Source of the DNA: Diphasiastrum complanatum
Lineage: Eukaryota > Streptophyta > Lycopodiopsida > Lycopodiales > Lycopodiaceae
Assembly (NCBI GenBank): GCA_029204225.1
Contig: CM055107.1
Location: 44,460,044-44,524,043, forward strand
DNA length: 64,000 nucleotides
Direction of reading: 5' to 3'
Both the position numbers and the translations under genes were made by a program. The notes below the pieces were generated by a model. That model made no database searches, was not told the origin of the DNA, and was given only the letters and a program-made list of their open reading frames with translations. Below, in pieces: positions 34,134 to 45,892 of this stretch. Each line of letters begins with the position of its first letter. The first letter of the stretch is position 1.

Positions 34134-34812
34134 AACATGCTTGAGGCTATCAGTGGGTCCTTGTCTGCAATATTGATCTATCCTTTTGGGTAATCCCCTC
34201 AAGAACCATTTGATCTTCATGGCTACCGAGTACACTCCAGTCAATTGTCCGATTAGTTTCTTGACTCTTTGAGTATACTTCCTCAAAGATTCTTTTTCTT
34301 ATTGCCTGATTGAATTCAATTGGGCAAGTATTCTTGTGGAATAGCCAATTTCTCTGAATCACTTCAAGAATTGGGTTTTTAAATCTCTCCAAGGTTATCA
34401 AATCAGGTTCGCTCTGGCTGAACCATGTTCTAGCTTCTTTTCTGAGAAGTCCAGGAAATATCCTTAGTTTGTCAACATCTAAACTTTCTCTAGTGCTTGC
34501 TGCATTAGACTCAAATTGAGACACATAACTATCTGCATCTTTTGAGGCTTTTCCCTTAAAGTAATCATACCGGATTTTAGAAGAAGACAATTCTGGAGCA
34601 GCCATATCTTCTTGATGTTTGTCGATCAGGGAGTGGACTAGGTGATTTTGTTTTTTCGATTTACTTTCTGATGTAGAAGATTCCTTGTAATCAGGTCTCC
34701 TTCTTCGATCAGTGCTGATATCCCAGTTTAGTTTGTGTTCTTGTTTTCTACACCTTCATCTTTCTTCTTGCTCCTTTCTTTGTCTTTCTCTCCAATATTG
34801 TTCTTCGGACAT
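34134..34812 (-). pseudogene. Ty3/gypsy gag relic (gypsy-3)
   Basis: ATG at 34812 (MSEEQYWRERQRKEQEER), a stop soon after, then the capsid domain: YDYFKGKASKDADSYVSQFE, the typical LLRKEARTWFSQ block, LERFKNPILEVIQRNWLF and, after a frameshift near 34285, LRKYTQRVKKLIGQLTGVYS and WFLRGLPKRIDQYCRQG. The last part matches the gypsy-2 gag at 41840-42040 (LRKYTRKVENIIEKL, IPPKIDWYCRQG). Gag of a non-copia element. Truncated at about 34134, where the duplicated repeat block begins. Confidence 0.85.
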
Positions 34813-37053
34813 AAAAGTATAGAAAGATCGATTTTTAAAATTTTAACATTTATAAGATTGGAAATTGATTTTATAATTTTTTTTATTGGTCGAAAATGAA
34901 ATTTTTTTGAACAAATCCGAGCCTGGGTCAGATTGGATTGGGTCTAAAAAAATTTATCCAATAGAAATTCGATCCTTAACAAAAATTGACCCAAAGAAAT
35001 TTAGCACGTATAGAGATGGTAATCCTCCCGTCACACGATCTTGTGCATCAGTAGTTGAGTACAAACAAGTGGTTCTTTCATCTTATGATTGCTCACATGT
35101 TTTGAGAAATATTACAATCTTGTTAAAAAGACTGATCGCATGATTTAAAATCTTCTAGGATTATCTTTTAATCAGTAATCCTTTTGCTTATAAATCCATC
35201 AAATGATCTGCGAATCGCCAATACCTTCGACATTTCAATCTCAATCTTCCGCTTACAGTGCTCTCTCTCCTGTTTCTGTCAAAATGGCTGATCATGGTGT
35301 AATCAGAGACAGACGCGTGATCAGAAGACGAGTAATAATGTTACTTGATGTCGATGAAGACTCTAGAATTACCTTTGAAGATTCTCCTCCCGCTAATTAC
35401 TTTTTCAACATGCAAGAGATCTCTTCTAAAGAGACAATGTTGTTAATATTGTACACGAGTTTATATGTGTTCAGCTTGATTAGGTCTCTATATTACGGAA
35501 CCCATTTGATGTAGAGATTTTACTGTCGAAATTATATTAAAGAAGACTCTGATATTACTGCATCCTTGGATTCAAACATTATTTCTGTTTATATTGCAAC
35601 ATGCTTGTTTTATAAATTTGCATAATTCTCAATTGCTTTGACAATATCTTGATAACAAGTCTTGTGTTGCCTAGTCCAATTAAATTTCAATTGTTAAAAG
35701 ATTTTTTAAAATCAAAATTTATTGTTCAAGTAGGGGAATGTCGTGCTATAGCAACAAGGTTAAAATAGATTTTGTAGTAAATAATGTCATTCCCACAGAG
35801 AACAACATTAGAAAGTTAGGTATTTGGTACAATATGACAAGTGGTTTCGAGTGTTATTCTAGTTGTCGACAGACATTAGAAAGTAACCAGTATTACTTGT
35901 GTTTGGGGTGTGTAATGTTATTAATTTCAGAACAACAATCTGGCCTCTATCAAATCGAATGAAATGCATTCTACAGGTGAGATGTTATCAAGTAGTACAG
36001 CAGTACTACACTCTGGCTGATTAAGGTGTCAACAGAGAGTCGAGAAATGTTCGATGTGTTCGTAGTTGTGCAAACAATTAATTAATCGCATTTGCAAATT
36101 GTTTGTTTCTAGACAGAAGTCCTCAACAACTTAAGTCCAAATTAATGGTTAAAGAACATGAATGGTTTTAGAGCACGTTAGAAACTTATGTCAATTACAA
36201 TCAGGAACATAGATCAAAAACTCAATTCTTCACACAGGGACTGTCATCTCAGATGCATACATACAGTTTTATTTAATGATCGGGCTAGACTGTACCAAAT
36301 ATAGTCATTATTTGAGTGCTAAAAAAAAAGTATTCACGACAGACGAATAAGATAATTTTAAAACAGTTCTTTAGAGCATGTTTTACAAATACACAGCAAA
36401 TGAGTGATGCGCTAGAGAGTCTGTCTGATTAGAGAGTAATTCATGTAATGCAATAGAGATTGCTAGTAGACTTAGGATCACTCACACTCAACAGTGCGGA
36501 GAACAAAGATAAGGGAGAATAACTCTCAACATTCTATTCACTTCTTCAACCTCTTACATATGCATAAACTCTTCTCTCTCGATGCTCAAGAGTGAAGTGT
36601 GAGATCAATATATGTTCTATGGGGTGAACAAACACACCTCTAAAACAACAGGTGCGTCACTCCCGCGAAAAGGTCTAGTTAACAATTAGATTGAGTATCA
36701 ATTCTATTATACCAAAAGAGGTATATTTAACTAAGAGTTAAAATTACTCTAGTTTAACATGTCTTTTCATATCTGGCCGTTTCGCGTGGACGACCTAGTA
36801 AAGCCTATCCAAGGCAATGTCTTTCCTTTTAAAGGTCTTGTCCTTAAATAGAAGACAAGTACTTAGGAGATATATTCTCAAAAAATGACTTAGGCCTCTT
36901 CATGATTTATATTTATCCAGCTCATATCTTCATTTTCGAGTATATCATGCCATATTTATATTGATATTCAATATTAAACAATTTCGTGGCATCACATATC
37001 CCCTTTCTCACATGTGAAACGTCCTCGTGAAAAAATCATCTTTATATCGCCGA
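34813..37053. other. Unassigned region, possibly LTR or leader sequence
   Basis: No gene recognised. A plus-strand open frame at 35203-35514 (103 codons, with a hydrophobic end) has no known motif and low support. No primer site or TG...CA repeat pair was found. AT-rich. Confidence 0.35.
35203..35514 (+). CDS. Short open frame of unknown nature
   Basis: 103 codons. A charged middle (RDRRVIRRRVIMLLDVDED) is followed by a hydrophobic C-terminal segment (TMLLILYTSLYVFSLI) that could be a membrane helix. No homologue recognised, no neighbouring gene of related function, no clear promoter. May be chance or a degraded exon. Confidence 0.15.
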   Translation: MICESPIPSTFQSQSSAYSALSPVSVKMADHGVIRDRRVIRRRVIMLLDVDEDSRITFEDSPPANYFFNMQEISSKETMLLILYTSLYVFSLIRSLYYGTHLM

Positions 37054-39992
37054 TCATTCGTGAAACATTTTGTTCTTCAGACTTTTGTTAAGGCGAAAAG
37101 ATATTTCTTTGTATGATTTTTCCTTTAGATATTTCTTCGTCTTAGAGAATATGTGTTTTTGTCTTTTTTTTAAATAGGTTGATTTGAGTTGATCTTTGAA
37201 TTGTTGATAAGAACTAGAATCAAACTTCAAAGATCGGGATTCAGCATCGCATAGAAACAACACCATGACATATGCAAGAATGAATATTTAAAAAGGATTT
37301 AATTCTTCATGTAGTTTTTGGGCGAACTCCAAATTTTGTTGAGCCTTAGTCAACAACAAGACTTCTTTGGATTTTGTATAACGGCCAACTGGTAGGTTGC
37401 CGAATTCTTGAAGCTTAACAGGGAGCAATGTTCCATCAAACAACTCTTGAGTTAACTTTTTGTCTGCATCTGAATCACTACGTAGTGTGATTTCTTTACA
37501 ATAGCGAGCTGAAAATCTTATGAAAGAGCTTTTAACATAAAGATTCTGAACGAAAAACAATGTCTTTGCCACAAAAGTTCCAAACTGTCAAAATGAATAT
37601 GTACAAAATTCTTTATAACATAGTGACTTCCTTCTGTCTTGCAGATTGTGTCGAATCTCCACAAAATATTTTGCAAGGTTTCGCTCCCAATCCACGTAAA
37701 GATTGAAAAGTTCAGGATAGGCCATATTTACATTAAGCAGCAAACCTGCATCATCGAAAGCGCCTAGATCCACAACAACTTGTGGTTTGTATAGGTGAAA
37801 CTGCGACTTTCCGCTTCCAAAAATGTTGCTTATTGTCTTGGTTTTGCAAAAATTGGAATTCTTTGATTCGAATATATTCAAGAGCATGCATAGCGGAAGA
37901 GCCTATGTATAACTCTGCTGAACCGAAAGGCACGACCTGGAATTTACCTTGAATTATGCCCCAGCAGAGACATTCTTTCTGCTCGATAGATAATTGGGCC
38001 CATAACCAGAGAAAGTCGTTCGTGTCCCATGGTTCCTTCCAATCGTCGAAGGTGATGCCTACTGCGCCTGGTAACATCATGTAATCCAACGCCATTGTAA
38101 TTCATTATTATTGTAATTCATTATTAAATACATGGGGACACCACTTCCAGAAGTATTCAACAAATGCATGGAATCTTTCAACACATACCTTCGACTGATT
38201 TTGACATGTTTGCTTGGCCTGTGTAGTACTATGGCCAACTCATGAGTTTGCAACTCAACAACTATCTTCTGGTCTTCTACCTACTACTTGAGATCTGAAA
38301 ACTGTTGTTCGAGCTTGTCGATCTTCGCAACTACCTCCAAATCCTCTGGATGGTTAGCAACTCCTGAGCAGAGAGGCATAGCTTGTATTTGTTGTGTCAG
38401 ATCATCAATGCGTAGAAGGTATTCTTCATGAGAGTCGGGCCCACTGCAAGTTGGGGTGGCTTCACCAAATGGCTCCTTCAACTCAGCCAACTCTTCTTCG
38501 ACAAGAGCCTTCGCATCCTTGAGCGGTTGCAAGAACTCGACTCGAAAATTTTTGAGCATCTGTCCTTGGAGCTGGTTCAGTTTCGTGAGGTCTACTATGA
38601 TCGAGCCTGCATTGTTGCACAGAGTAAGAGCAGCTTTTGTCTTTATTTGTGTGGCTCGCTCTTCTAGAGAGCGACATTGTGTTGATTTGAAGCCAACAAC
38701 TGTTGTTTCAAAGAATCATTTTAAGTTTGAAGATCTACAAACTTGGCCTCAATCGCCTTATTGGTCTGTTTCAAAAAATCAGTTTCGTTTATTGCAGTCT
38801 GAACCTGTGTTTCGAGAGAACGATTTCGTTCGATCAGTTGAGTGTTGTCTGATTTGAGCGAGTTGATCTTCTCATAGGACTCTTTGAGAGAATCTTGATA
38901 CTTCATCTCTGCTTGTATCAAGTCCAAAATCGTCTTCTGATTATATCTATCAAGATCATAGATATCAGCCACTATATTCTTGGCTTTCTCTGACATGTTG
39001 CGGAACCACTGAGACTGGTTAGTTGGTTCATCCTCTTGGTCGTCTGCTACCCCAGTGTCACCTAATGGTGCTGCTCGTCCACTACCTAAAGTGTCAAACT
39101 GAGTAGCATCGTCATTCGAGGTTGATGCACTCTTTGGCTTCTGGGATGTTGAAGCAGATGCTGGCTTTGAAAAATCAGCAACAGCAGCTCCATCAGTATC
39201 CATGGTCGTCTGAGAAGCTCCATCAGTATCCATGGCCATCAGTATCCATGGCTGTCTGAGAAGCACCAGCATCAATATCCATAGCATCCATGGCTGGCGC
39301 AACAACTGTTGTGGTGGCTATGGTTGAAACAGTCAGGAGGCTAGAAAGGTCAGTGGGTTTTGGAGGCAATAGCCTTCCCATCAGCATGGTTTTCTCTTGA
39401 TCGTTTAACAATCCAAAATATTTGCATAGTCGCGAAACGTGTGCTCCAACTCCAGAAAACTTTTGGTGTTTGATCCACCTCAAAAATGCCTTGTATCCAA
39501 TAACATCTAAGCAAACCGAATTGCCAGCTAATGCATCCAATATATAGCCAAAATTTTGAACTGAAATTGTTGCATCTGCATCCGTCAAAAATATTACTTT
39601 ATTCACGTATTTACAAAATAGCTTAAAGGTGGTATTCTTTATCATTGAGATTTTATACCCCTTCGTGAGTACAAAGCAATTGCTCAGAAAATGGACGACT
39701 TCATCCACTGAACCTTTGTTGGTAGAAACAAATTTACCATCCAATGGTAATCCCAGCATTGTGCAGAATACGTCTTCAGAGATAGTGAAAATTTGCCTCG
39801 CACATGGACTTTGAAAACCACTTCAGAAACTGCGTGGATGGAGTTCACAAAAATACTGATGTCACACAAGATGATTGAAGAATTCACTTTCAAATTTTTC
39901 AACATGTATTAATCCAAATAGGACTGGATTGATGCCAAGCGGATTCCTGCGCGTGCTTTTTAGGTAATTGCAGAGCTAGATGAAGAAGCCAT
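37054..39992 (-). pseudogene. Large degenerate gene: LGLPxDG-domain, coiled-coil protein of unknown function
   Basis: I do not recognise the family with certainty. Minus-strand start MASSSSSAIT at 39992 (stop after 10 codons and again near 27). N-terminal domain: HVRGKFSLS, LGLPLDGKFVSTN, TKGYKISMI, FGYILDALAGN, YKAFLRWIKHQK. Then a low-complexity linker with repeated SQTAMDTDG/SQTTMDTDG (39290-39190), a long coiled coil (38990-38720: ADIYDLDRYNQKTILDLIQ, SLKSDNTQLIERNRSLE) and a second coiled coil (38560-38284). The C-terminal part (38095-37054) holds FDDWKEPWDTNDFLWLWAQL, YVDWERNLAKYFVEI and ELFDGTLLPVKLQEFGNLP. About seven frame breaks or stops, unless some are introns. The N-terminal domain resembles 42071-42535, which precedes a gypsy gag, and is reminiscent of plant mobile domain and Ogre-type ORF1 proteins. 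Confidence 0.55.
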
Positions 39993-40380
39993 TATATCGA
40001 ATAATTCACGAAAGCTCTGTAAATCACAACAGATTGTAAGAGAGCATTTGATCCCAAAAAGGTTGAGCGTAGGAAAGCATGAGAACGCAAGAAGAAAGTG
40101 TGAGGAAAAAAAATAGAAAATAACTTATGATATGCATTAGCGGTGTGGAGAGGGTGATGACATGACATGGTAACATGACATCTATCATTTCCATTATTAA
40201 GGGCGTGCATGGCTTATAAGTTCAAACTATGATTTGACAGATCAATCTTAATGACGAAAGACCGTTTATGAAAAGAAAAAAGAATAAATGAATAAAAAAA
40301 CAACATATATTTTGATATTGTAGGCATACACACGTGTGAAAAATGTTCACGTGGCTATCATCTTTAATGGATGAATATAG
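39993..40380 (-). promoter_or_regulatory. Possible promoter and leader of the 39992-37054 gene
   Basis: On the minus strand: a TATAAG at about 40215, a pyrimidine-rich stretch (TTTTTTTTCCTC) near 40110, then TTCGTGAA at 40005-40012 just before the ATG. CACACGTGTG lies at 40329-40338. Promoter function is inferred only from position. Confidence 0.3.
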
Positions 40381-40396
40381 AAGGTAGGTCAAGAGA

Positions 40397-40882
40397 TTCT
40401 CGAAAATATGTTAGAAAGATTCTAGAAATTGTCACGAAACCTTCTCGCAGGATTCTAGAAAATGTGTCAGAAACTAACAAAACATTCTCGAAATTTTTTA
40501 GTAAGAAACTAGAAAATTTCTCAAAATATTCTCGAAAAATGAATAAACATATAAAAATCATTCAAAAGAATGCTAGAAATTTTTTTCAAAAAATTGGAGA
40601 AAGATGCTAGAAAAAATTTTAGAAAGATTCTCGTAACAATTTGTGAAAATTAAAATAAGATTACAATTTGAGTGTCACGAAAGATTCTCGAAAAGATTTT
40701 GGAAATGTTGGAAGACGTCTAGAAATATTCTCAAAAAGATTCTCGAAAATTTTGAAGAATGATTGTGGAAGAATGCTAGAAAGTGGAAGAAAATTTCACG
40801 AAAAGTTTCTAGAAAAGATAGGAGAAAAGTTGTGATCAATTTCAGAAAAGATGAAAAAAAAGATTCACAATAACTTCCAGAA
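40397..40882. repeat. Array of TTCnnGAA (heat-shock-element-like) sites
   Basis: Nine perfect TTCnnGAA palindromes: 40397, 40420, 40453, 40485, 40529, 40685, 40740, 40807 and 40875 (starts), mostly TTCTCGAA or TTCTAGAA, within a purine-rich degenerate repeat with many more one-off matches. It lies between the gypsy-2 integrase stop (40939) and the gene starting at 39992. Confidence 0.75.
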
Positions 40883-40938
40883 AAACACTAGAAAAGAATA
40901 AGAATAAAGAAAATCTGGTCAAATAAAAAAAATTCTGG

Positions 40939-41541
40939 TCAAAGGTAGTGTTTCTTGAGTCTGGACCCATTAATGCGTGTAGGTAATAGTTCGCCTTCAA
41001 GTGATTGGATTTGTAGAGAACCATTCTCAAACACTTCTATGACTTTATAAGGTCCAAGCCATCGCATATGGAGTTTTTCGGGGAACTTTTAAAGTCGACT
41101 ATCGTAAATCAGGGCAAAGTCATCAACTTTAAGATCACATTTTCTGATACGACATTTATTATGTTGGGTTATTTGTTCTATTGGCCTACCTCGATTATTG
41201 GTCTCAACAGTCTGAAATCTCAACTCTTTGGATTTCCAATGAACACTTGCATTTGATTGATAAAGCCAGGGCCGTCCAATTAGCACAAAATAAGATGACA
41301 AACCAAGTGGTTTGATAGCTATAAAATTCATTGTGAAAGGCTTGGCTTGAATGTAAACAATGACATCCTTCAATTCTCCAATAGATTTTTGTCGCGTTGA
41401 ATCAGACATTCTTGAGTTGGAAGAAGACGCTTTTGGTCTTTTGTCTACAACTTCAGAGATCTGCACTTTCAAATCATTAAGCTTTTTATTAAGGTTAGCC
41501 ATATTACTCTTCCAAAGCTTTTCGACTTTAGAAGATGACAA
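40939..41541 (-). pseudogene. Gypsy-2 protease end joined to integrase C-terminus
   Basis: Sense: VIVYIQAKPFTMNFIAIKP, YFVLIGRPWLYQSNASVHWK (retropepsin C-terminal block), then KVDDFALIYDSRL and, after a frameshift near 41090, KFPEKLHMRWLGPYKVIEVF and the end R-L-K-K-H-Y-L. Normally more than 1000 residues of RT, RNase H and integrase core lie between these blocks, so a large internal deletion is present. Confidence 0.7.
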
Positions 41542-42058
41542 CTTATCCTCGATGATTTTCGTGTCGTCCTTTCGCTTGGATCGTCGTTTATTTCTTTTGT
41601 CTCTTTTATCAGCTTCTGATTCTGATGAATCACTACTTTCAGACTCCGACCTTAAAGAACTGGTACTTGAGTTGAATCTGAATCGTCATCGCTGTCACTA
41701 GAATCAGTCTTAGACTTACAAGATCTTTTAGTTGAGCGTCGCTTTCGTGCTAGTTTTGAGGTCTCAAAATTTTTGGCACTAGCTATTACTGCTGTTAAGG
41801 AGGTCATGTCCCCTTGTCTGCAATATCAATCAATCTTTGGTGGTATACCAGTCAAAAACCATTCGATCTGCATATCAATGGGATATAAACTGGTTAGTTT
41901 TTCTATAATATTTTCAACCTTTCGTGTATATTTTCGAAGGGATTCTTTAGTCTTCTTCTGAACATATGGAGCTAATTCTGGAAACATGGAGCAATTCTGA
42001 TATCTTCCTATACAAATAAGATTCCAACATGCATACATAGTATTCCAAACTGGAAACC
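41542..42058 (-). pseudogene. Gypsy-2 gag, C-terminal part
   Basis: TKESLRKYTRKVENIIEKL, IDMQIEWFLTGIPPKID, YCRQGDMTSLTAVIASAKN, then a basic stretch and a serine/aspartate-rich stretch (DSSDSDDDSDS), with a frame break near 41665. Related to 34134-34285. No zinc knuckle was seen. Confidence 0.75.
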
Positions 42059-42070
42059 TAGTCTGGAAAA

Positions 42071-42535
42071 CTATTTATATTTAATCATTTTATAGAACTG
42101 CTTAAAATCAATCTGTCCAAAAGCAACTTGCTCTCCGTTTAGAGCTCTAACCAAATATCTCATATTCTTATTGGATATTGTATACTCTTGCTTGGGTAAA
42201 AATATTGAAGCAAGAGCAAAGCAGACAAAACTTTTCAAATTAGGGTCTCTGATATAAGATAACTTGTACCCTCTCTTTTCAAGGTATGCTTCCTCTTGGA
42301 AGACTCCGCTTCGAGTGATATAATCAGGTTTAGTTATTGGAATAATACCGTCTATAGGCAAGCCTAATGCATGACAATAAAAGTCTATTTCTTGATTGCG
42401 GACAATATTACAAGTGTGTCCATCCTCGGTTTCGTCTAGATTTCGAATTAGCCCATGGCATAATTCTAATAAAATAACCGAAGGATCGAATTGAAGCAAT
42501 CCTTCGATTCTAGTTCGAATGGCAAAGGGTTGCAA
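42071..42535 (-). pseudogene. LGLPxDG domain in front of gypsy-2 gag
   Basis: 154 codons: FDPSVILLELCHGLIRN, YCHALGLPIDGIIPITKPDY, EKRGYKLSYIRDPNLKSFV, NMRYLVRALNGEQVAFGQI, DFKQFYKMIKYK, then a stop 13 bases before the gag frame. Aligns by eye with the N-terminal domain of the 39992 gene (LGLPLDG; GYKIS; YKAFLRWIKHQK). Its N-terminus is cut by copia-G. Function unknown; in Ogre elements an ORF1 of unknown function occupies this place. Confidence 0.5.
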
Positions 42536-42558
42536 AACCGGTAAGACTGGTTTTGAAT

Positions 42559-43247
42559 TGTGAAAAGTATAGTACTAAGGACCATAAATGGATCTTTGAA
42601 TGATCCACAAGGTGATTGTATGCTTGTTAAACAATCTATCAGAAACTAGTCATCAGAAAACAAGATCTAGTTTAGCAGCTTGATAGGAAACAAGTAGAGA
42701 CAATCAAAGCATTGATCAAATAGTATAATCCAACTCCACACGTGTGGAAATAAGGCTGTAGTACGGCCTGTAGACAGTGTTTACAAAGTGCCAAAGCTGG
42801 TTTTCATTGAAAATCAAGAGTAATCACCATACAATGAGAGGAAACTCGAGTTTCTCCTTGAGGCTCCAAAAAGTTTCTATCTTCTCACTATGGAGAATGG
42901 GAATACATAGTAAAACACACTTCCTTTGCAAAGTTAGGTGAAAATCCAGCATGTAATAAGGAAGTAGACTCCACTTTCTTGCCCTAATGTGAAAACCCTA
43001 GCCTAGATCCAAGAGTCATGCTTGGTAGGTGCATAGTAGGTACAAATCTCATCATAAATCATGGTCTAGATCCTACAAAGTAGGAATCACTACCAAATAG
43101 ACACAACCACTCCTCTTGACTCATGGTAACCTACTTTAGGTGTGTATGTACAAGTGGCACTTTGGCCATTCAAGTAACCAACAAACAATATTGACAAAAT
43201 ATACAATATTCTACATGGCTAGATTTGCCAATATAGGCAATTTTTCA
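42559..43247 (-). repeat. Copia-G 3' LTR
   Basis: 689 bp, TG...CA, preceded in sense by TTTGAGGAGGAGTG. CACACGTGTG at 42737-42746. Very similar to 47841-48480. Confidence 0.95.
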
Positions 43248-44793
43248 CACTCCTCCTCAAATCTAGCCTTGGAGATCACAATGCTTTTATCAATACCTCC
43301 AATTGAAGATCTAAGCTTGACAAATGAATCTTTAGGTAAAGGTTTAGTAAATAAATCAGCCAAGTAACTTGATGATGGCACGTGTTGGAGCTTGATCTCT
43401 TTAGCTTGCACTTTTTCCCTCAAGAAATGATGAGCAATTTCGATGTGTTTGCTCCTTGTATGGAATGTAGGATTAGTTGCAAGTGATTGGGCTGATTGGT
43501 TGTCACAATAGATGATAGGGATCTCCTCCTCCATGACATGAAGCTCCACCAATAGCCTTTTTAGCCACAAGACCTCCTTGCATGTTGATGTCAAGGCCTT
43601 GTATTCGGATTCTGTGGAAGATAGGGAGATGGTATCTTGCATTTTGGAAAGCCATGATACTACTTCATCACATAGAAAGGTGGCAAAGGCACTTGTTGAT
43701 CTTCTATCCACTTTGTCACCTGCAAAATCTGAGTCACTATAGGCTCTTAAGCCAAGATTAGTTCCTCTATACAAAATACCAAAATTCTTAGTGAATGAAA
43801 TGTATCTAAGAACTCTTTTGGCCATCTTCCAATGTGAAACTAGAGGACTTTGCATGAATTGGCTTAACTTTCCAACACTATAACTAAGATCAGGTCTAGT
43901 TATAGTTAAATAGATCAAGGAGCCAATAACCCTTCTATATAATGTGATGTCCTCAAAGGATGCTTCATCACAACCAATAGATGCTTTTACATGTTGCTCC
44001 ATTGGTGTCTCAATGCCTTTACAATTCTTCATTCCAAATCTATCTAGGATGGATGTAGCATATTTAATTGACAAATGAAGCTAAAATCACATCCTCTAAT
44101 AACCTCTATTCCAAGAATGAAGCTCAATAGGCCGAGATCTACCATCTTAAACTCTTTTGCTAAAGCAATTTCTACATCTCTAATTCCATCTAGATCATTA
44201 CCACTCAAGATAATGTCATCTACATACAAAACAAGAATAATGATCATGCCATCATGAAAACTTATATACAATGATGGATCATAGACACTCATTACAAAAT
44301 TGATGGAAATGAGAAAAGAGTTTGGCCTAGAGTACCATGCTCTAGGTGCTTGCTTGAGCCCATAAAGGCTCTTCTTCAGAAAACACACCTTTCCTTCATG
44401 CTTTGCCTTGATGAAGCCCTCGGGTTGCCTCATGTAGATCTCTTCCTCCAAATAATCATTGAGGAATGCATTTGTGAAGTCAAGTTGGAATAGCTCTCAA
44501 TTGAACCTAATAGTAACAAGCTTAGCCACAGGAGCAAAAGTCTCATCATAATCAATGCCTTTGGTTTGTAAAAAACCTTTGGCAACAAGCCTAGCTTTAT
44601 GCTTGCTTATTGATCCATCTTGATTATACTTCAATCTAAACACCCACTTGCAATCAAGAGGTTTCTTACCTTGAGGAAGATCCACAAGATCCCAAGTATG
44701 ATTCTCAATAAGAGCATCATACTCTACTTGCATAGCATCCATCCAACTTTTAGACTTACAAGCATCTTCATAGCATGTTGGCTCATCTAACAT
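43211..44793 (-). pseudogene. Copia-G reverse transcriptase and RNase H
   Basis: Reverse transcriptase: CKWVFRLKYNQDG, HKARLVAKGFLQ, DYDETFAPVAKLVTI. A stop and small deletion lie near 44497, after which it resumes FQLDFTNAFLN, LYGLKQAPRAWY, an intact LVLYVDDIILSGND and SFILGIEVIRG. A frameshift at about 44070 precedes RNase H (YSDSDFAGDKVDRRS, TISLSSTESEYKAL, CDNQSAQSLATNP, HIEIAHHFLREKV). The frame extends past the RNase H end into the 3' LTR start. Confidence 0.9.
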
Positions 44794-45892
44794 TGAAGTA
44801 AGAAAGGTGTAAGATGTGAAAGATGATGAGCCTTCCCTTTGATCACCTTAACCATCATAGGTGAACCTCAATGGCTCGGATCTTGCCCTTGTAGATCTTC
44901 TTGGAGTTCTTGGAGTTCTTGGAGTTCTTGCATCTTGAGGTGGATCCTCAAGTTCTTCTTCACTTGGAAGCTCCTCCTCCATCCTAGCATGATCCTTGGC
45001 ATCAAGATGATTAGTAGCATTCCAAATCACAAGCATGTCCTTCATCAAAAATAACATCCCTACTCACTATCACCTTGCTAGTGATGGGATTGAAGACTCT
45101 ATAACCTTTGCTATTCTCACCATATCCCACAAAGATGCCTTTGATGGATGTTGCATCATCCTTCATTCTCTTATCCAAGGATTGGTGTACATAGAAAGTG
45201 GATCCAAAAACTTTGAGATCCTTGAGATTGGGCTTCTCTCCAAATAGAGCTTCAAATGGTGTGATTCCTCCAATGGCTTGGTTTGGCAATCTATTGCACA
45301 AATAGTTAGCACAAGTTATTGCTTCACCCCAAAATGGTTTGGATAGAGAAGCATCTAGCCTTAAGGCCTTAGCACACTCACAAAGAGATCTATTTCTTCT
45401 CTCACTCACTCTATTTTGTTGAGGGGTGTATGGACATGACAACTCCCTCTTTATGCCATTAGAACTACAAAAGTCAATCAACTTATTGGAGATATATTCA
45501 CCTCCATTATCACTCCTTAACACTTTAATCTTGGTACTAAGTTGATTTTCTACCAAAGTCTTGAACTTTATAAAAGAATCAAACACCATTGATTTGCTAG
45601 AAAAGAGGTACATCCAACAAAATCTAGAATAGTCATCAATGAAGATTACATAGTACTTGGCACCACCATTAGACTCATGTGAAAAACTATGAACATCCGA
45701 ATGGATGAGTTCAAGAGGAGAGTTTGATCTTGATGTAGATCTTGAGAAGGGTAGTTTGTGAGCCTTTGAGAGGCTGCATGCTTCACATCTCTTCCACACT
45801 TTGACAAATGCTTGGGAAGTCCAACTGCAAGCTCCTTTGCAACCATAGATTCCATGGCTTTGTAGTTGGGGTGGCCCAACCTTTTGTGCCAC
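44794..45892 (-). pseudogene. Copia-G integrase and linker
   Basis: CEACSLSKAHKLPFSR zinc part, IFIDDYSRFCW and LRSDNGGEYISN aspartates, RVSERRNRSLCEC with catalytic glutamate, FWGEAITCANYLCNR, GITPFEALFGEKP, GIFVGYGENSKGYRVF and VSRDVIFDEG. A repeated linker RTPRTPRTPRRSTRARSEP follows in the adjacent frame (44848-45057). Catalytic D-D-E present; the breaks are in the linker and at the N-terminus (about 45780). Confidence 0.9.

Larger units (their letters stand above)
40939..42558 (-). mobile_element. Gypsy-2: internal relic with ORF1-like domain, gag, protease and integrase tail
   Basis: Minus strand. Sense order: LGLPxDG-type domain (42535-42071), gag (42040-41826), basic/acidic spacer, retropepsin-like segment, then an integrase C-terminal segment, stopping at 40939. 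Reverse transcriptase, RNase H and the integrase core are missing. Copia-G is inserted at its 5' side (42559). The IYDSRL-L-FPEKL-RWLGPYKV type tail is characteristic of Tat/Athila-like gypsy integrases. Confidence 0.7.

Noticed and set aside
38456-38857. Plus-strand 133-codon open frame
   Set aside because: Antisense shadow of the coiled-coil gene on the minus strand, which has clearer heptad structure.
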